Of a stretch of 64,000 nt of DNA, positions 47,242 to 58,409 are shown one piece after another. A model generated the notes under the pieces. The model saw nothing but the letters and a program-made list of their open reading frames with translations, was not told the DNA's origin and did no database searches. The position numbers were made by a program, and so were the translations under genes. Source of the stretch: Melampsora larici-populina 98AG31. Its lineage: Eukaryota > Basidiomycota > Pucciniomycetes > Pucciniales > Melampsoraceae. How positions within the stretch are numbered: the stretch's first letter is position 1; each line of letters opens with the position of its first letter. The stretch covers positions 281,949 to 345,948 of the forward strand of contig NW_006768812.1 in assembly GCF_000204055.1 (NCBI RefSeq). Reading direction: 5' to 3'.

Positions 47242-49143
47242 TTACGCCATCTTACGCTTGTTACGCTTCGATTTACGTGCGCCATGAGGCTCATCAATGT
47301 CGGCCTCCTCCTCGACCATCGCCACCTCCACCTCTTCCTCCTCTTCCTCCACAATCGCCCATCCCTTCCAACCTTTGGCTCTTTTAGCACCTTTACGTAG
47401 TATGTCTTCTTTGTTCAAATGAACTCCAACCTTGTGCACACTGTCTTCAAGTTGTTGTTTCAGTTTATCTTCCTCCTCTTTTTCGTGTATCCTCCTTGGC
47501 CTACCACGGTTACGCTTGATTGCCTTTTTTGAAATAATACTCTTTGCCAACTGGACATCTTCATCTGCATGTTCACAATCTTTAGATAAGAGAAGAAGAG
47601 AAATAAGCAATCAAGAACATCAGAAAAGGAAATAGTGATGCTTACCTGGATTTGGTTTGTTGCTGTTTGATAACTTTTTCCTCTCCGCCAACGGAACATT
47701 TTCACCATCACAAATTGTCCGACGCTTTCCTTTTTGTTTGTTTTTGTTTGTTAACTTTTCACCCTTCGCCACATCTTCATCTTCACCTTCTGTCTTATCT
47801 TTCTCAGATTCGATACGTGCTAAACAAATGAGAAAGAAAGAACTATCAATCAATGAGAATGAATAAAGTAGAAAAATTATTTCACCTTGTTCGTCTTCTG
47901 CAAGTTCTTCAAATTCCTCATCAACCGTTTGTGAAAAAGGTCGAACCAGTACCTCTTTCTGCCTCAGAGACTGGTTGATTTTGGTGGTTGCAGTCTTGAT
48001 TATTGATGACTCTTTTGGCGTAGGAGCTCGGGAATACATCACCCAAGATGTAAAAGGTAAAGGTCCACCAATTGCCTTCAAATCCGTGGTGAGCAAAGTG
48101 GCTATTCCCGCGTTTTCTAGATCATTGTGTCGCCATACACCAGTGAGACTTCCTACTGTACGCACCACTTGACACCAATAATGGCTTCCATTCCAAAAAC
48201 CCCGAGCGCGCATCAAATAAATAGTACCGTTGAGGATCATTTCATATGGTAAGTCGCATTCTCTCATCATTTTGAATGCTTTGGTGGAATTAGTTTGATG
48301 AACATAAGCAACATCTACTTGTATATGTAGATGAGGAGGTGGGGTATCAAAGAGTAGTTGAGAGTGAAAAACCTCATAAGGCTGCGCATGAGGGTTCTTC
48401 TTTGTTTTGCAGCTTTTACAGTATTGTTGTGAAGATTGATGGTAGCCGGTGGTCGCCCATTCATGGAGCACTTGGGGTGTATCAGAATAAGATGTACCGT
48501 CGTCAAAATTTTCGTGGGATAAGATAATAGAGTTGAGTTGAGAGACTTCAACTAATACATGATCTTTGTTTTTTGGACACGTATACGTTCTTTTGAGGCC
48601 AACACGGAACAAAGATTGAGTGATAGCTGGAGAGGCTGGCTCTTTGGGTCGGGTTTCTCGATCAAATATTCTGTTGAAGTATTGATCAGCAGATGCATAT
48701 TGATCCGGTGGGAAACTACCTGGACATCTTTGTTGGATCGCGGCGTGGAGCGTGTTTTGTCCATTGGAAAGAATTCCCCGGATCTTTCCTGCCTGACCCA
48801 TTTCCCAGGTGGACCTGGACGAAAACAGCTTCATCATCTTAGAGTAGATGTGGTCAGATTTCCCTGTTGACTTCGTGTACCAAATGGCCGTATGAATTGC
48901 ATATAAGCATTCCGTCATTGAGTCGAGCCAGCACCGAAATTGGCGACCTGGTGTTGTCGAGGCATTAAACCCTTGGTATGTAGTAACTGGGTTGCGGTCA
49001 ATGTTTAATGACCCTTTAGGCCGTCCAAGCTTTTTGGGTCGTCCCAACAAAGCGTCAGTGGTATCTGGTGGTCTTCCATCATTCTTCGCTTCGCACTGCT
49101 TTCGAGTCTTCTTGGACCATCCTAATAGCTGAGCAACCTTCTT
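47242..49143 (-). pseudogene. AT-hook and USP-like peptidase region of MULE
   Basis: Continues in the transposase frame just after a TAA at 49144-49146. It begins KKVAQLLGWSKK and has AT-hooks (GRPPDTT, RPKKLGRPKGS). Next comes a domain resembling ubiquitin-specific peptidases: a Cys-box-like RCWLDSMTECLYAI, a zinc-ribbon-like YCKSCKTKK, and a His box GSHYWCQV followed by VWRHNDLE, as in the HY...W..D/N pattern of the family. The tail, through two further introns, is acidic and Lys-rich with another AT-hook (RGRPRR), ending at 47242. The Cys and His boxes are both present, so peptidase activity in an intact relative is plausible, but the assignment is by pattern only. Confidence 0.6.
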
Positions 49144-49873
49144 TTAATTCTTAGCCTCGTCACCATAAACTAATGGAATGCCCCGAAGCCGGTCCTCGTG
49201 GTCTCTTTCGAGACAGGCAACCAACACATATAACTGCACAATACCAATTTGTATTGTGCAGTTTCCTCCGCTGCAAAATAATAAAAAGAAAACAAATATG
49301 AATAAATGTGATTAAAAACGCTGAAATAAAAGACACCCACGATATCATGTAATATACTCTATGCAATGATTCCTGTGCATTAGTTGTTGTTGGCATGATG
49401 TCGTCACAAAGACCATCATCGTCAATTTTTTTGAGTCTTGATTTGAAAAGCAAAGATTTGATGTCCGAAGCTTTCCACCATTCAAGCCACCGTTTGGCCT
49501 TCAGGAATTCCTTGATCATTTTCACCAATTTCTGATCAAAGGTCAGACCACCAGGGCGATCAGCTTTTAAAAGTGATGAAGCTTGTGATTCAAAAGAATC
49601 CTTTTAAGCGAGAGCAGAATCAAACATTGTAGTAAGTTCTCTATAATAAAAAAATTGATAATTCGAATTGATCACATACCTCATCATTTGGGGGTATGAT
49701 CGCCCGGTTGCGCTTAACACGGGTCACCTGAGCACGAAAGTGTTCATGACACCCTTGAAGTTTAGACAGTGCTATGGCACAATCATTCTCCTTGAATACC
49801 TTCATGTAAGCCTTAATGAATCCGTTTTTCTGCGCCACAGAAAAATCAATCACTTGGCGGACAAGGGTATCAC

Positions 49874-51655
49874 CAACGCTCGGACCTCAGCGCTGTGATC
49901 ACGGTAAACGGTACGGTGCGGTACGGACCTCACCGTACCTCAAATACCTGTTGGACATTGCGGTCACCCCGTACCGTGCTCTGTTTATCAAGTATCTGGT
50001 TACGGTGATCACTACGATTACGCCGCAAATTGACAACGGTCACCGCAGCGTGATCCGTAGCCGCTACGGTCGGCTACGGGTATGTACCGGGCTTTTGAAT
50101 ATCCGTGCCTTGGGTTTCCTTTCTGGGTGTTTCACACACCCGTTCCTATTTTTTTCAATCACAATGGTACCTATTCTTCTTTTTTTTGATTGCAAGGGGC
50201 CACCACATCCCAATTGGTCCTTCTTTCCCCTGCGTAGCCCAACTAGCACGCAATGGTCAGCTAGAATTCAAGGATTTGTTTTGAAAAGGTCAGTTTCCGC
50301 CCAGTGACTTTCTTAATTTACTTTCACTCTTGACTTCTTCATCATCGATTTCTCATATTCTAATACTATTCTTCTATTCTTCGTATTGATCATCAATTCC
50401 TTTTCTGTTTCTGTTACCTCGCTTTCATTATCTTTATCATGGATAGTCCTGGTAGTAGTTCTCCTACCTCACCCGGTGCATCAACGTCCCTCGCTGTCCC
50501 GAACTCGACTCGTTGTTCTACGCGATCCAGCCCTCGCCGCCAAGAAGGACCATTTGTATCGACCTCTGGGGACTCACGTACGGCTTTGAGTCGACCCGAA
50601 AGACCTGTGATCATCGGCATCGCCTCATCCAAAGATGAACACGAAGTCACACCCACACCCAAACATCCAAAAATCAATCAGAAGCATTCCAAGAAACGAA
50701 AGAACAGCAACAAAAGTCAGGAAGGCAGTAAGAAGAAGAGAAGCCAAGCGCCTGCAATCAAGGTAAGTTCACCATCAACTCTCTCTCTGTGACTGATGCA
50801 TCTATAACTTTATTGAAATATATTTCATTTAGGACTTCACTGCTCCATTCCAAATTCATCTCAACACGATAATGAGCTGACCGACTACTTATCGGGCAAG
50901 TTTGGCATCTTGCCCGATGAGAAGCCTTTAGACTGGTGGAGGGTGAGTTTGTTTGATGCTTTGATCAGCAAATCAATTTAAAATGAAATTCTTTGATGAC
51001 ACTTTTGTAGAAGCACGAGAAGTCCTTCCCGGTGCTGGCGTCAATGGCACGGGACTACCTTTCAATCTCGGCAACAACATGCTGTGTGGAGCGGTCATTT
51101 TCGTCAGCTGCAGACGTTGCTGCACCTGGGCAAGGCTCTATCCTTCCCAATACCATCACTCGGAAGGTGGGATGCAGGGAATGGATCAAGGGTGGGATTG
51201 TGCCAACAGATAAGTTTGAGGATGGGGTCAAGTATCTCAAGGAGTACGAGGAACAAGAAAAGAAGAAGAATAAGAATAAGAAATAGTTTGATTCATATTT
51301 CTTTAGTTGTTTTTCCTCTATGTTTTTTTTATTACTTTCATTGTGTTATGTCTTTTTGTTTTGACTGTCTCGTCACTTCTTGATTCAAGGTATATTTTTA
51401 CAAGTTTTTTTTACAAGTTTTTTAAGTTTTTCAAGTTTTTTTGATTTTGACCGATTTTCACCGTGATGGACCGAAATCCGAGTCTCAGATTGGTAATTGA
51501 GGTGCGGTACGGTACGGTCTGACCGTACCATAGTGAGATTTCGACTACGGTCACCCCTCCTTAACGGTACGGTACGGTAGCATTGAAAACGGTCTACCGT
51601 AACGTAGTGACAGAACCGCCGTAATCCGTCGCGTTACGGTGAGATCCGAGCGTTG
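49874..51655. mobile_element. Internally deleted hAT element, 1.8 kb
   Basis: Ends CAACGCTCGGACCTCA and, inversely, CAACGCTCGGATCTCACC. The visible duplication is GTATCAC (49867-49873, 51656-51662), 7 bp. Sub-terminal regions are packed with ACGGTACGGT/ACCGTACCGT words. Removing the element and one duplication rejoins the MULE transposase frame (CDT to LVRQ). The inner gene keeps only its N-terminal and hAT-C dimerisation parts. Confidence 0.85.
50439..51286 (+). pseudogene. hAT transposase remnant: N-terminus plus hATC domain
   Basis: Exon 50439-50762 encodes a Ser/Pro-rich start and a Lys-rich nuclear-signal-like stretch. After an intron, a piece reads NELTDYLSGKFGI and LPDEKPLDWWR, spliced (donor near 50944, acceptor near 51011) to KHEKSFPVLASMARDYLSI, CVERSFSSAADV and a coiled Lys/Glu tail. 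That is the standard C-terminal hAT dimerisation domain. The BED finger and the catalytic RNase-H core between them are absent, and the frame does not carry through the second exon, so the coding sequence is an internal-deletion derivative mobilised in trans. Confidence 0.8.
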
Positions 51656-52970
51656 GTATCACATTCTGATGCAGTCACATCGGCGCGTTTCATTTGCTTC
51701 ATAAGAGTTCGGAAGTGTGAGGCGTAGTGTTCCTCACTAAGTCCTTTGAGCCCGGTGAGTTGAATAGGAATCCAACGTCGGAGATCCTTGTGGTACATGG
51801 AAGTTGATAACAGGTATCCATTCTTGAAAAACTTGTAAGTTACGTCTGATAGTAGCCCGCCACCATAAACACGGTTGTTTTCGTCTCGAGCCAAAAGCTG
51901 CTGTTGCATCCATTCAGTTTGGAAGGTAAGGTGCATATTGTGACGCTTCATGGAGACGGATACCACAATCAATCCGCGTCTGGAAATGCAGTAAAATTGA
52001 TAATTAATTAAAACATTATGATTAAAGAGAAATATACAAATTTAAATTAGAATCTACTCACTCGGCCCAATGGTCCATATCCAAGATGAAGTTATCAGCC
52101 GCGCCAGGAAGTTTTTTTACGGGTATGACACCAGCGGCTTCAAGGAGCTTGCGTCGATAATAACCTGTTTGATGTAGGTTTCCATAAGTGCCATGGATGT
52201 TGGAAGCAGTGACGATCTCCTGCTTACCTGCAGGAGCTCGACCCACCTGAAATGTCATAAGTTGCCGTCAGCCTCACAGATGACTGCATGAACAGAGTAA
52301 AAACCACACCTTGTGTTGTAATGGCCCTACCCCCGGGTTTTCGACAACCCGTTTACCAAATTTTGCCAAAGACAATTTGTCTGGCTTACCACGACGGGGC
52401 CATTGATGTTGATGGAATCCTGAGTGTCGGATAATTCCCCATCCGCTCTCATGTTCGTCCAATTGACACAAAGTGTTGGTACACGCCAAGTACCGAAGAT
52501 TGCCAGGACATCGTGCCGCTGGGCATTTCTGGGATCTAAAAATCCAATGGGTAATGGAGGCATGATCATCAGTCAGTATATCATAGGCAAAGATATAAAA
52601 CTAAAGCGATGAAAGTCAAAATCAAAAAAAAAAACTCATGTGCTCATCCAATCACCTCGTTTGGCAGCTGATGTCGGTGGCGAGCCGAGATATTCACAGT
52701 GTAGGCTATCACAGACTATCACACCTAAGCAAGAGTATCTTACTGTCCGCCAGTCCACTGGTCCTTTGCTTTTACCTCCAGAAGAAGTATAAGCAAATCC
52801 AAAAGTTCCCCAGTTGACAATTTTCGGCTGGCCAGGTTGCTTCACAAACACCGTATTTCCATTGGGAAATAACGGATAACCTTCATCGTCGAGTGTATTG
52901 TTCTCGCCTATGAAGGTTTTGTAAGATGCGCGGTCAAGAGGTAAGCTGAATGTCTTCTTCCCTTGTTTGA

Positions 52971-53366
52971 TCATTGGCTTGGTTGAGGTGGAAGAATTCG
53001 AAGAATTTTTTTTGTTTTTCTGAGTATTGCTGATGGTTTTCGCAGACGAAGAGAAAGTTGAAGAATTGGACAAATTCCTTTTCTTTTGCGGAGACTTTTG
53101 CGGCGGAACTGGAAGCTGTTTTGTTCCACGTTTATAAACTTTGAGGGTGGCTTGTGGTTGGTCTTTTCCAAGTTCTTTGATGTCACAGCTTTCGTCATAT
53201 TCATCATCATATATGTTGACTTCGTCTTGTTTGTCTTGTTCACAAGATTCAGAGTCCGTTTCGTCTTCTTCGTAAGCGTCAGAGTCCGGTTTGTCTTCTT
53301 CATGAGCCTCAGAGTCTTGTTTGTCTTGTACTTCGGCGTCAGAGTCCGGTTCGTATTCTTCTTCAT
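52971..53366 (-). repeat. Acidic minisatellite-like repeat in MULE transposase
   Basis: Within the first exon of the transposase, imperfect 30-60 nt units encode repeated D-S-D/E-A-H/Y-E-E-D-K words at about 53200-53400. They look like slippage-prone coding repeats rather than a separate gene. Confidence 0.55.
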
Positions 53367-54172
53367 AAGCGTCAGAGGCTTGTTTGTCTAGTACTTTGCC
53401 GTCAGAGTTGGCTATTTGTGAAACTTCTTCTTCTTCTTGTAACTCGGAGTTGCTGCTAGAGTCGCTACTACAGTCACTCATTTGGTTTTTGCGCATTTCG
53501 GTGATAATTAAGGTAAGATTGATAAGGAATAATGGAATAATATTAATGAGTGATTATTAGATATGGTCGATTTAAGTTGGTACGATAAGATTGATTGATT
53601 GAAAAGAGGAGTAAGTGAGTGTTTGATCTTTTCAAAGTAAGAGGATATTGTTGACGAAATGAAAATGGAAGGACAGGTGCTTCTGTTTCTTCATGGAATG
53701 GCATCATGAAGACACTTCTCATGGAATTTGTTGTTGGGTGAAAGGCGTCAATCCTTTGTCCTGGATTGGTAAGAGGTCTTCATCAATCCGTTGGATTGGA
53801 AAGGTCTTTGACCGTGAAATTAATCTTTTCGTGCGAGTTTGTTTACTTTTGAGTTGATCGTTTTGCGGTGACTTTCGATGTCTGTGAGACTAGAGCCGTG
53901 AAACTATCGAAATGGGACGAATTGTGGACTTTTGCAACGTAATTCATTTGCAATCATCATGGTACATAAACATTAACTCGCAAAAATAAAGATTCTAGGT
54001 ACAGGGTGGTAATTTTCAGTGCTTTTTTTGCGACTGTATTTTTTGCGGACATTCTAAATTATGGTTTGACTGTAAATTTAACTTTTCACCCGGGAATAAT
54101 ATACTTTTGCGGTCATCAACCTTTGCGGTCTTTAATGACCGCAAAAGGATGATCGTAAAATTCTACGATCCC

Positions 54173-54181
54173 GTTTTCTGT
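54173..54181. repeat. MULE target-site duplication, right
   Basis: GTTTTCTGT, identical to 46581-46589. Confidence 0.8.
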
Positions 54182-55178
54182 TGTTTCAGTCAACTCCCCT
54201 TCTCAGACAGTAAGTGGCACATTTTTCGTGGTGATCTTGCTGTTCTGAAGTCTGCCAGGTTGTTTACCTTAGTCTTTCTCCTCCGGTGGAGGTTATTCTT
54301 TATGACCTCTTCAGCCCTACTCGCATCCTTCGTTGCTCTTCCATCAACAGGTCTTTTTTATACCATCTACGGTCATATCATTAGTGGGTGGTAGGGCCTC
54401 AGGTTGCGCTTTCTCTTACTGCAACACACTCAGACCCTCCGGGGCCGTCCAGCGGTTAGCACTCTACAAAAACAGATCCCGAGTTTGCAAAACGAAACTT
54501 CCGTGCCTAACTCCTTCCAAGGAAGTCGCATCTGTTTGCGACAGAAAAGATCCCCGTTTTTTCTTATCCAAGACATTAATTTGAGGCAATGTAGCTCCTG
54601 ATAAAGTACCTCAGGACTACTATGTAGCTTCAGTTCCAGAACAGAACTATCTATCATGATACGTGCCAATATGTATGCAAATGCTCAAGTATTTTGGATT
54701 TCTGATAGGTTGTATGTATGGCTTAACACACAAAACATCTGGGAGGATATCACCAAGAAAAGAGATAATCATTCATAGGATTGTTTTACATTGAGGATGT
54801 AGATATGAGCCCATTGCATTCAGTCACAATACAGAGATAATTGGCCAAGTGAGATCGCAAGGTGAGGCATAACATGGATCTGATTGGATGCAGTTATTGG
54901 ATAAGATAAATCCTGTTAAATGAGTTACATGTTTAATTGATGAAGAGTAGTGAAGAAAGTATGGGGGAAAATCATAGGGCTTCTTGTTCAATCACTTCTC
55001 CTTGATAATTGTTGGACTGTCATATTTCCTATCCAAAGCCCGAGTCAAGTTGATGGTCGACATCTTTCGTGGCTGCCTGATGCTGTGCAGTCAAAGAGAC
55101 AGAATTTCCGACGGCTTCAGTTAGCTCGCTTGATCATTTATAATCCTCCCTCATGTACGAGTAAACTCACCTGATGAA
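54182..55178. other. Probable remainder of DIRS-like 3' flank; no gene
   Basis: Continues the pyrimidine-rich sequence that precedes the MULE (before 46580), so it is likely the distal end of the DIRS-like element up to an undetermined point. No open frame with coding character; AT-rich after about 54.6 kb. Confidence 0.45.
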
Positions 55179-55361
55179 TCAAAGCCCTCCGAAGTGAGCC
55201 GAATCGTCAGTTACCTCAGTCATACAGGCATCGTAATTTCCAACATGACCTCCCGCAAAGCTTGACAACAAGGAATCAGGTTTCCTTATAGGACAGACCG
55301 CAGCAGATGTACTCAGGCAGAGCATGCTGCATACAAACAATGATACTAGGCCCAAGAGCAT
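55179..55361 (-). CDS. Small secreted protein, about 60 residues
   Basis: From the Met at 55361, MLLGLVSLFVCSMLCLSTSAA is a strong signal peptide. The remaining 40 residues include two Cys (AVCPIRKPD, YDACMTEV) and end FGGL. An upstream in-frame Met at 55415 would add a polar 18-residue leader and weaken the signal peptide, so the downstream Met is preferred. A GTGAGT occurs just after the stop, so a longer spliced form cannot be excluded. Candidate effector by size and secretion only. Confidence 0.5.
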   Translation of the reverse strand: MLLGLVSLFVCSMLCLSTSAAVCPIRKPDSLLSSFAGGHVGNYDACMTEVTDDSAHFGGL

Positions 55362-55974
55362 TTTGTGAAGAACTGAGGATTTTGTGATAGATAAATTGAT
55401 TTGAAAATTTTTCACGAGGAGTGTGTAAAAAAATTGGATCCGAAGAATTCGATGGATGTGCGATAAGGAGCTTTTTTAGATTTCTGGTGAAGGAAGAACG
55501 AGATGTGTGTCGGAAGGCTAGCGGTGAGCTTTTGTACCATCTGGGGCGTCGGGATATCTCTTGTAGCCTTTCTGTCTAACAAACTTGTTCAGATCCTCAT
55601 GAAAACCGGCAAGTTGAGTAAGCATTGCGTCTGTCTCGAATCAGACTCTGTAGATGTTCCGGCGGTGTTGAATGGAGCTGCGGGATTATGCTGCAACTCT
55701 CGAAACCTGATCATGATGGGCTCTCCGCAATGAATTAAAAACTTGTCAAGCAAGCATACCAGCAGCGAAAGATAACGGTTTACCGATACTGAAGTTCAAC
55801 TCTTGCTTGAGTTTTAGATGCCACCCTTCGCTGAATATTTCAGCTTATCTAGGATACATATTGCACAGAAAATGTCACAAAGCATTGGCAATGGCAGCCA
55901 AACTGAACAACAAAATTTGTGCAAATGTGATGGTTTTTGTAAACATGTATGTGAACTTGCAGGCAGGGGGAAGG
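55362..55974. other. No confident gene
   Basis: A plus-strand open frame (55503-55733) with several Cys and a hydrophobic start lies antisense to the flanking genes and shows no splice support; left uncalled. Confidence 0.4.
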
Positions 55975-56223
55975 TCAAAAATTTGCTGGCTCATCTGGCT
56001 CAGCAGTTCTGCAGGCATTCTTGACTGGGAATGAGGGAGGATCGATTGTTTTTTCCATGGTAATCGGTATACGGATTTCCGATCCGAGGTTGACATAGCA
56101 ATTTCCTGTGGTGTCTGTTGTTTGACCTCTTATGGGTTCCCGAGCATCGTCTGATTCCGACTGCTCAATCACTCAAAGAATTGGCAGAACCAGTAGCGCA
56201 AGGATCAGCATGCAAAGTGACAT
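55975..56223 (-). pseudogene. Small secreted protein with stop after signal peptide
   Basis: From the ATG at 56223: MSLCMLILALLVLPIL, signal-peptide-like, then TGA at 56173-56175, then an open stretch to 55975 with TGNCYVNLGSEIRIPI and FPVKNACRTAEPD (two Cys). The stop would again be explained by CGA to TGA, or the region could contain a very short intron. Without a relative for comparison the gene status is uncertain. Confidence 0.4.
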
Positions 56224-56649
56224 TGGATCCTTTGAAAGCTATTTCAGGTTCTGGACGGCTGAGAGGTGATAAACATGTGATGACTACGACTTTGACCCCC
56301 AAGTCCATATCCGCATCCAAGAACGCCGGCTGCATGAATAATCATAAAACAATGTTGTACATTCATATATAAAAGGACTCTCATCACACTACACTTGCAG
56401 AACAAAATCCCGGTACCAGGGGCATCGCTTCTGCTGAACTGTCCGAGGATCCTTACACTCCTAGCAAAAGTGCACATAGAGTGTATTCAAATTTCATTGT
56501 GACAAGGTTCCCGCCTCCAAGTAGTTTACTGGGATAAGTGGGCATGTATGTTTTTTGTGTTCAAGACTCATGAATGGAAGCACATGTTGGCATAGCCACA
56601 GCGGAATGTGAAGAAGCAGCTGCTGGGCAAGTGAAAATGAAATTCTACA

Positions 56650-56940
56650 GCAACAACCAATATACATCAGGATAACAAGTAGAAAATGCTGATCAGAGAA
56701 GTTTCAAATGTACCCCAAATGGACTAACAACCAACCTAGTAGCATCAATGACAGGTACTAGGCCCAGGATGTGAGCACATGTACCAAAACTCAGTGGTGA
56801 GGAGACTGTCAGCAGCTACTTGGCAAGATTTGGAGAAACTTCCAATGAAATGTACAAAATCTTGAGTGATTGTGACACAGGTAAGAGTGGAGAGGAAAAC
56901 AGAGACAGACAGTATGCAAAGAGAGACACATTGGAAAATT
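56650..56940 (-). pseudogene. Degenerate partial copy of the GPI-type secreted gene
   Basis: Nucleotide-level relative of exon 1 and the start of intron 1 of the gene at 58410-59484. Shared peptide pieces include LTCVTITQDF (LTCVTIAQDL in the intact gene), CQVAADSLLTTEF and, in another frame, the codons before and after the GTA donor (CCATTTGGGGTA). Frameshifts and loss of the start codon destroy it, and similarity stops inside intron 1. It is a tandem duplicate, 2.5 kb away in the same orientation. Confidence 0.7.
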
Positions 56941-57065
56941 AATACGTAGTGCTGAAGAGCAGAAGTGTGATATACTGCGTGTGTGCGTGATGAAGAAGTG
57001 AAGAGAGGAGAGCATGTTTGGACCTGTGCGGGCCAAGACAAGGGAAAGTTCTCTATGGTACTCAC

Positions 57066-57810
57066 AGCTCCCGCAGAAGCACAGACATTATCTATAACAA
57101 GAGCTGTTGAAGTCCCAAAAGAGTGTGAAGGAAGGCTGTGACTTCATATTTGATTGTCTCATAGGCCTCTGCCTTGATAGTTAGAGTTATCAGACAAATA
57201 GAATTTTTTGGCCACATCATCATACTTGAACACTTGGTGTACTTCTCATCACTCTTTCCAGGAGCCACAAGACATGTAACATCATACACAAAGATCATTT
57301 CCTACAAAAGTCACCTCACAAATGATGGTAAGAGCTTGGAGTGGGTTTCAATGAAAGTACTTCACAATGTTAAGTCAATCTGCAAGATCAGTCATGCATT
57401 GTGATTTGATTTTCAGAATTTGTTTCAACATATGCATCCCAACAAACCATCTATGGCTAGTAAATTACAATAAGTTCACCCAGCTAGTGGATCTTGGACT
57501 AGATGATAACTAAAGTTGATTCAAAGACATGGCAAAGATTTGTTGTAGAAATATGCGCCGTCAAAGATTAGTATAAGTGGCATGGTTAGAAACATAGACA
57601 GACTGAAATTAGACCTATACATATGAAAAGCTTTTGTTCATCTGGGAACTGCAAGTTGAGTTGTTTGCTCCCAAAGGTGACTTCTGAAATAAGGCATCTG
57701 ATTTGCATTCCTGACCCAAGCCCAATGTTAGCCTCAAGCAGCAACTTATAAGACCATGCCAGTGTGTCTTGACAGATCTTGACACTTAGGTATTTGCTTC
57801 ATACTATTAC
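57066..57810. other. No gene seen
   Basis: AT-rich spacer between the degenerate secreted-gene copy and the MITE; open frames are short and without coding character. Confidence 0.5.
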
Positions 57811-58015
57811 GGTACTCAAAGTTGTGTATACTTTGCTGTGCATAGTTTTCTTTCCTTTTTTCACAACTTCACACAACCAGGGAAAACTATGTTTTTGGCT
57901 TAAAAGTACACATCTTTGAGCTTCAATCAAGAAATATACGTTTTCCAAGTTGTTTGTAGTTGCAAAAAAACACAAAAAAACTATGCATGGCAAAGTATAC
58001 ACAACTTTGAGTACC
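57811..58015. mobile_element. Fold-back MITE, 205 bp
   Basis: Perfect 26-bp terminal inverted repeats starting GGTACTCAAAGTTGTGTATA. The interior continues to fold (CATAGTTTT/AAACTATG). The outer 11 bp equal those of the element at 40817-40990, so the two share a superfamily end. The target duplication is not certain. Confidence 0.8.
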
Positions 58016-58409
58016 ATTTATGTTCTATACTGCTGCTTGCAGTGTAAATATGATTTGGTCAGGCTTCATCAGCTTGTTGAGCCAGGTTAGTATGTGCGTG
58101 TGACTTGTCTTCAAGACTCATAAATGTATGCACATGATGCACACCACCTACAAATGACTTGAGCTGGGGATAAGTTCATAGCTTTAAATTCTGATGACGA
58201 GTAAGCTCTACTAAAGTTCCAATTTCAGGACAAGACATATACAGGAGCGTGACGGGTTGGAAAAAAATCGGATGCCTTATGACTGCATGAATGATCAATA
58301 ACAATTACAAGCTGTTAACATGCAATTCCCTTGAAAGTTGGTCAGGGAGCACACAGATATCATGAAACGAGAGAGCCGTTAAGAGAGAAATTAAAGATGC
58401 AACACAGAC

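Larger units (their letters stand above)
49147..53496 (-). pseudogene. GCM1-like zinc-finger MULE transposase, disrupted
   Basis: Starts at 53496 (or Met 53481) with a long acidic Ser/Asp/Glu repeat region and a basic stretch. The WRKY-GCM1-like finger follows: WRTVRYSCLGVIVC and LHCEY before intron 1; CPAARCPG, CTNTLCQLDEHESGWG and RHSGFHQHQWPRRG after it. The transposase part has FILDMDHWAE, GLLSDVTYKFFKNGYLL, LRRWIPIQLTG and HFRTLM, then is cut by the hAT element. It resumes with VIDFSVAQKNGF, LSKLQGCHEHF, LEWWKASD and TTNAQESLHRVYY. TAA codons at 49604-49606 and 49144-49146, and a frame mismatch at intron 1, add to the damage. DDE-type catalytic Asp are expected in SDVTY and IDFS. Confidence 0.75.
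46590..54172. mobile_element. Mutator-like element (MULE), 7.6 kb, GCM1/USP type
   Basis: Degenerate terminal inverted repeats: left GGGGTGTGAGAAATTTACGA, right (inverse) GGGATCGTAGAATTTTACGA, both followed by GGTCATTAAAGACCGCAA words and sub-terminal TTTTGCGG repeats. A 9-bp duplication GTTTTCTGT flanks them. It carries a transposase with a GCM1-like finger and a downstream AT-hook plus deubiquitinase-like region, both on the minus strand, and is itself split by an hAT element at 49874-51655. It sits in the 3' flank of the DIRS-like element. Confidence 0.85.

Noticed and set aside
50064..50249. Minus-strand open frame in the hAT element
   Set aside because: Lies in the sub-terminal/5' untranslated part; no motif, opposite to the hAT gene.
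57799..58017. 72-codon minus-strand open frame
   Set aside because: It is the body of a fold-back MITE with perfect inverted ends.
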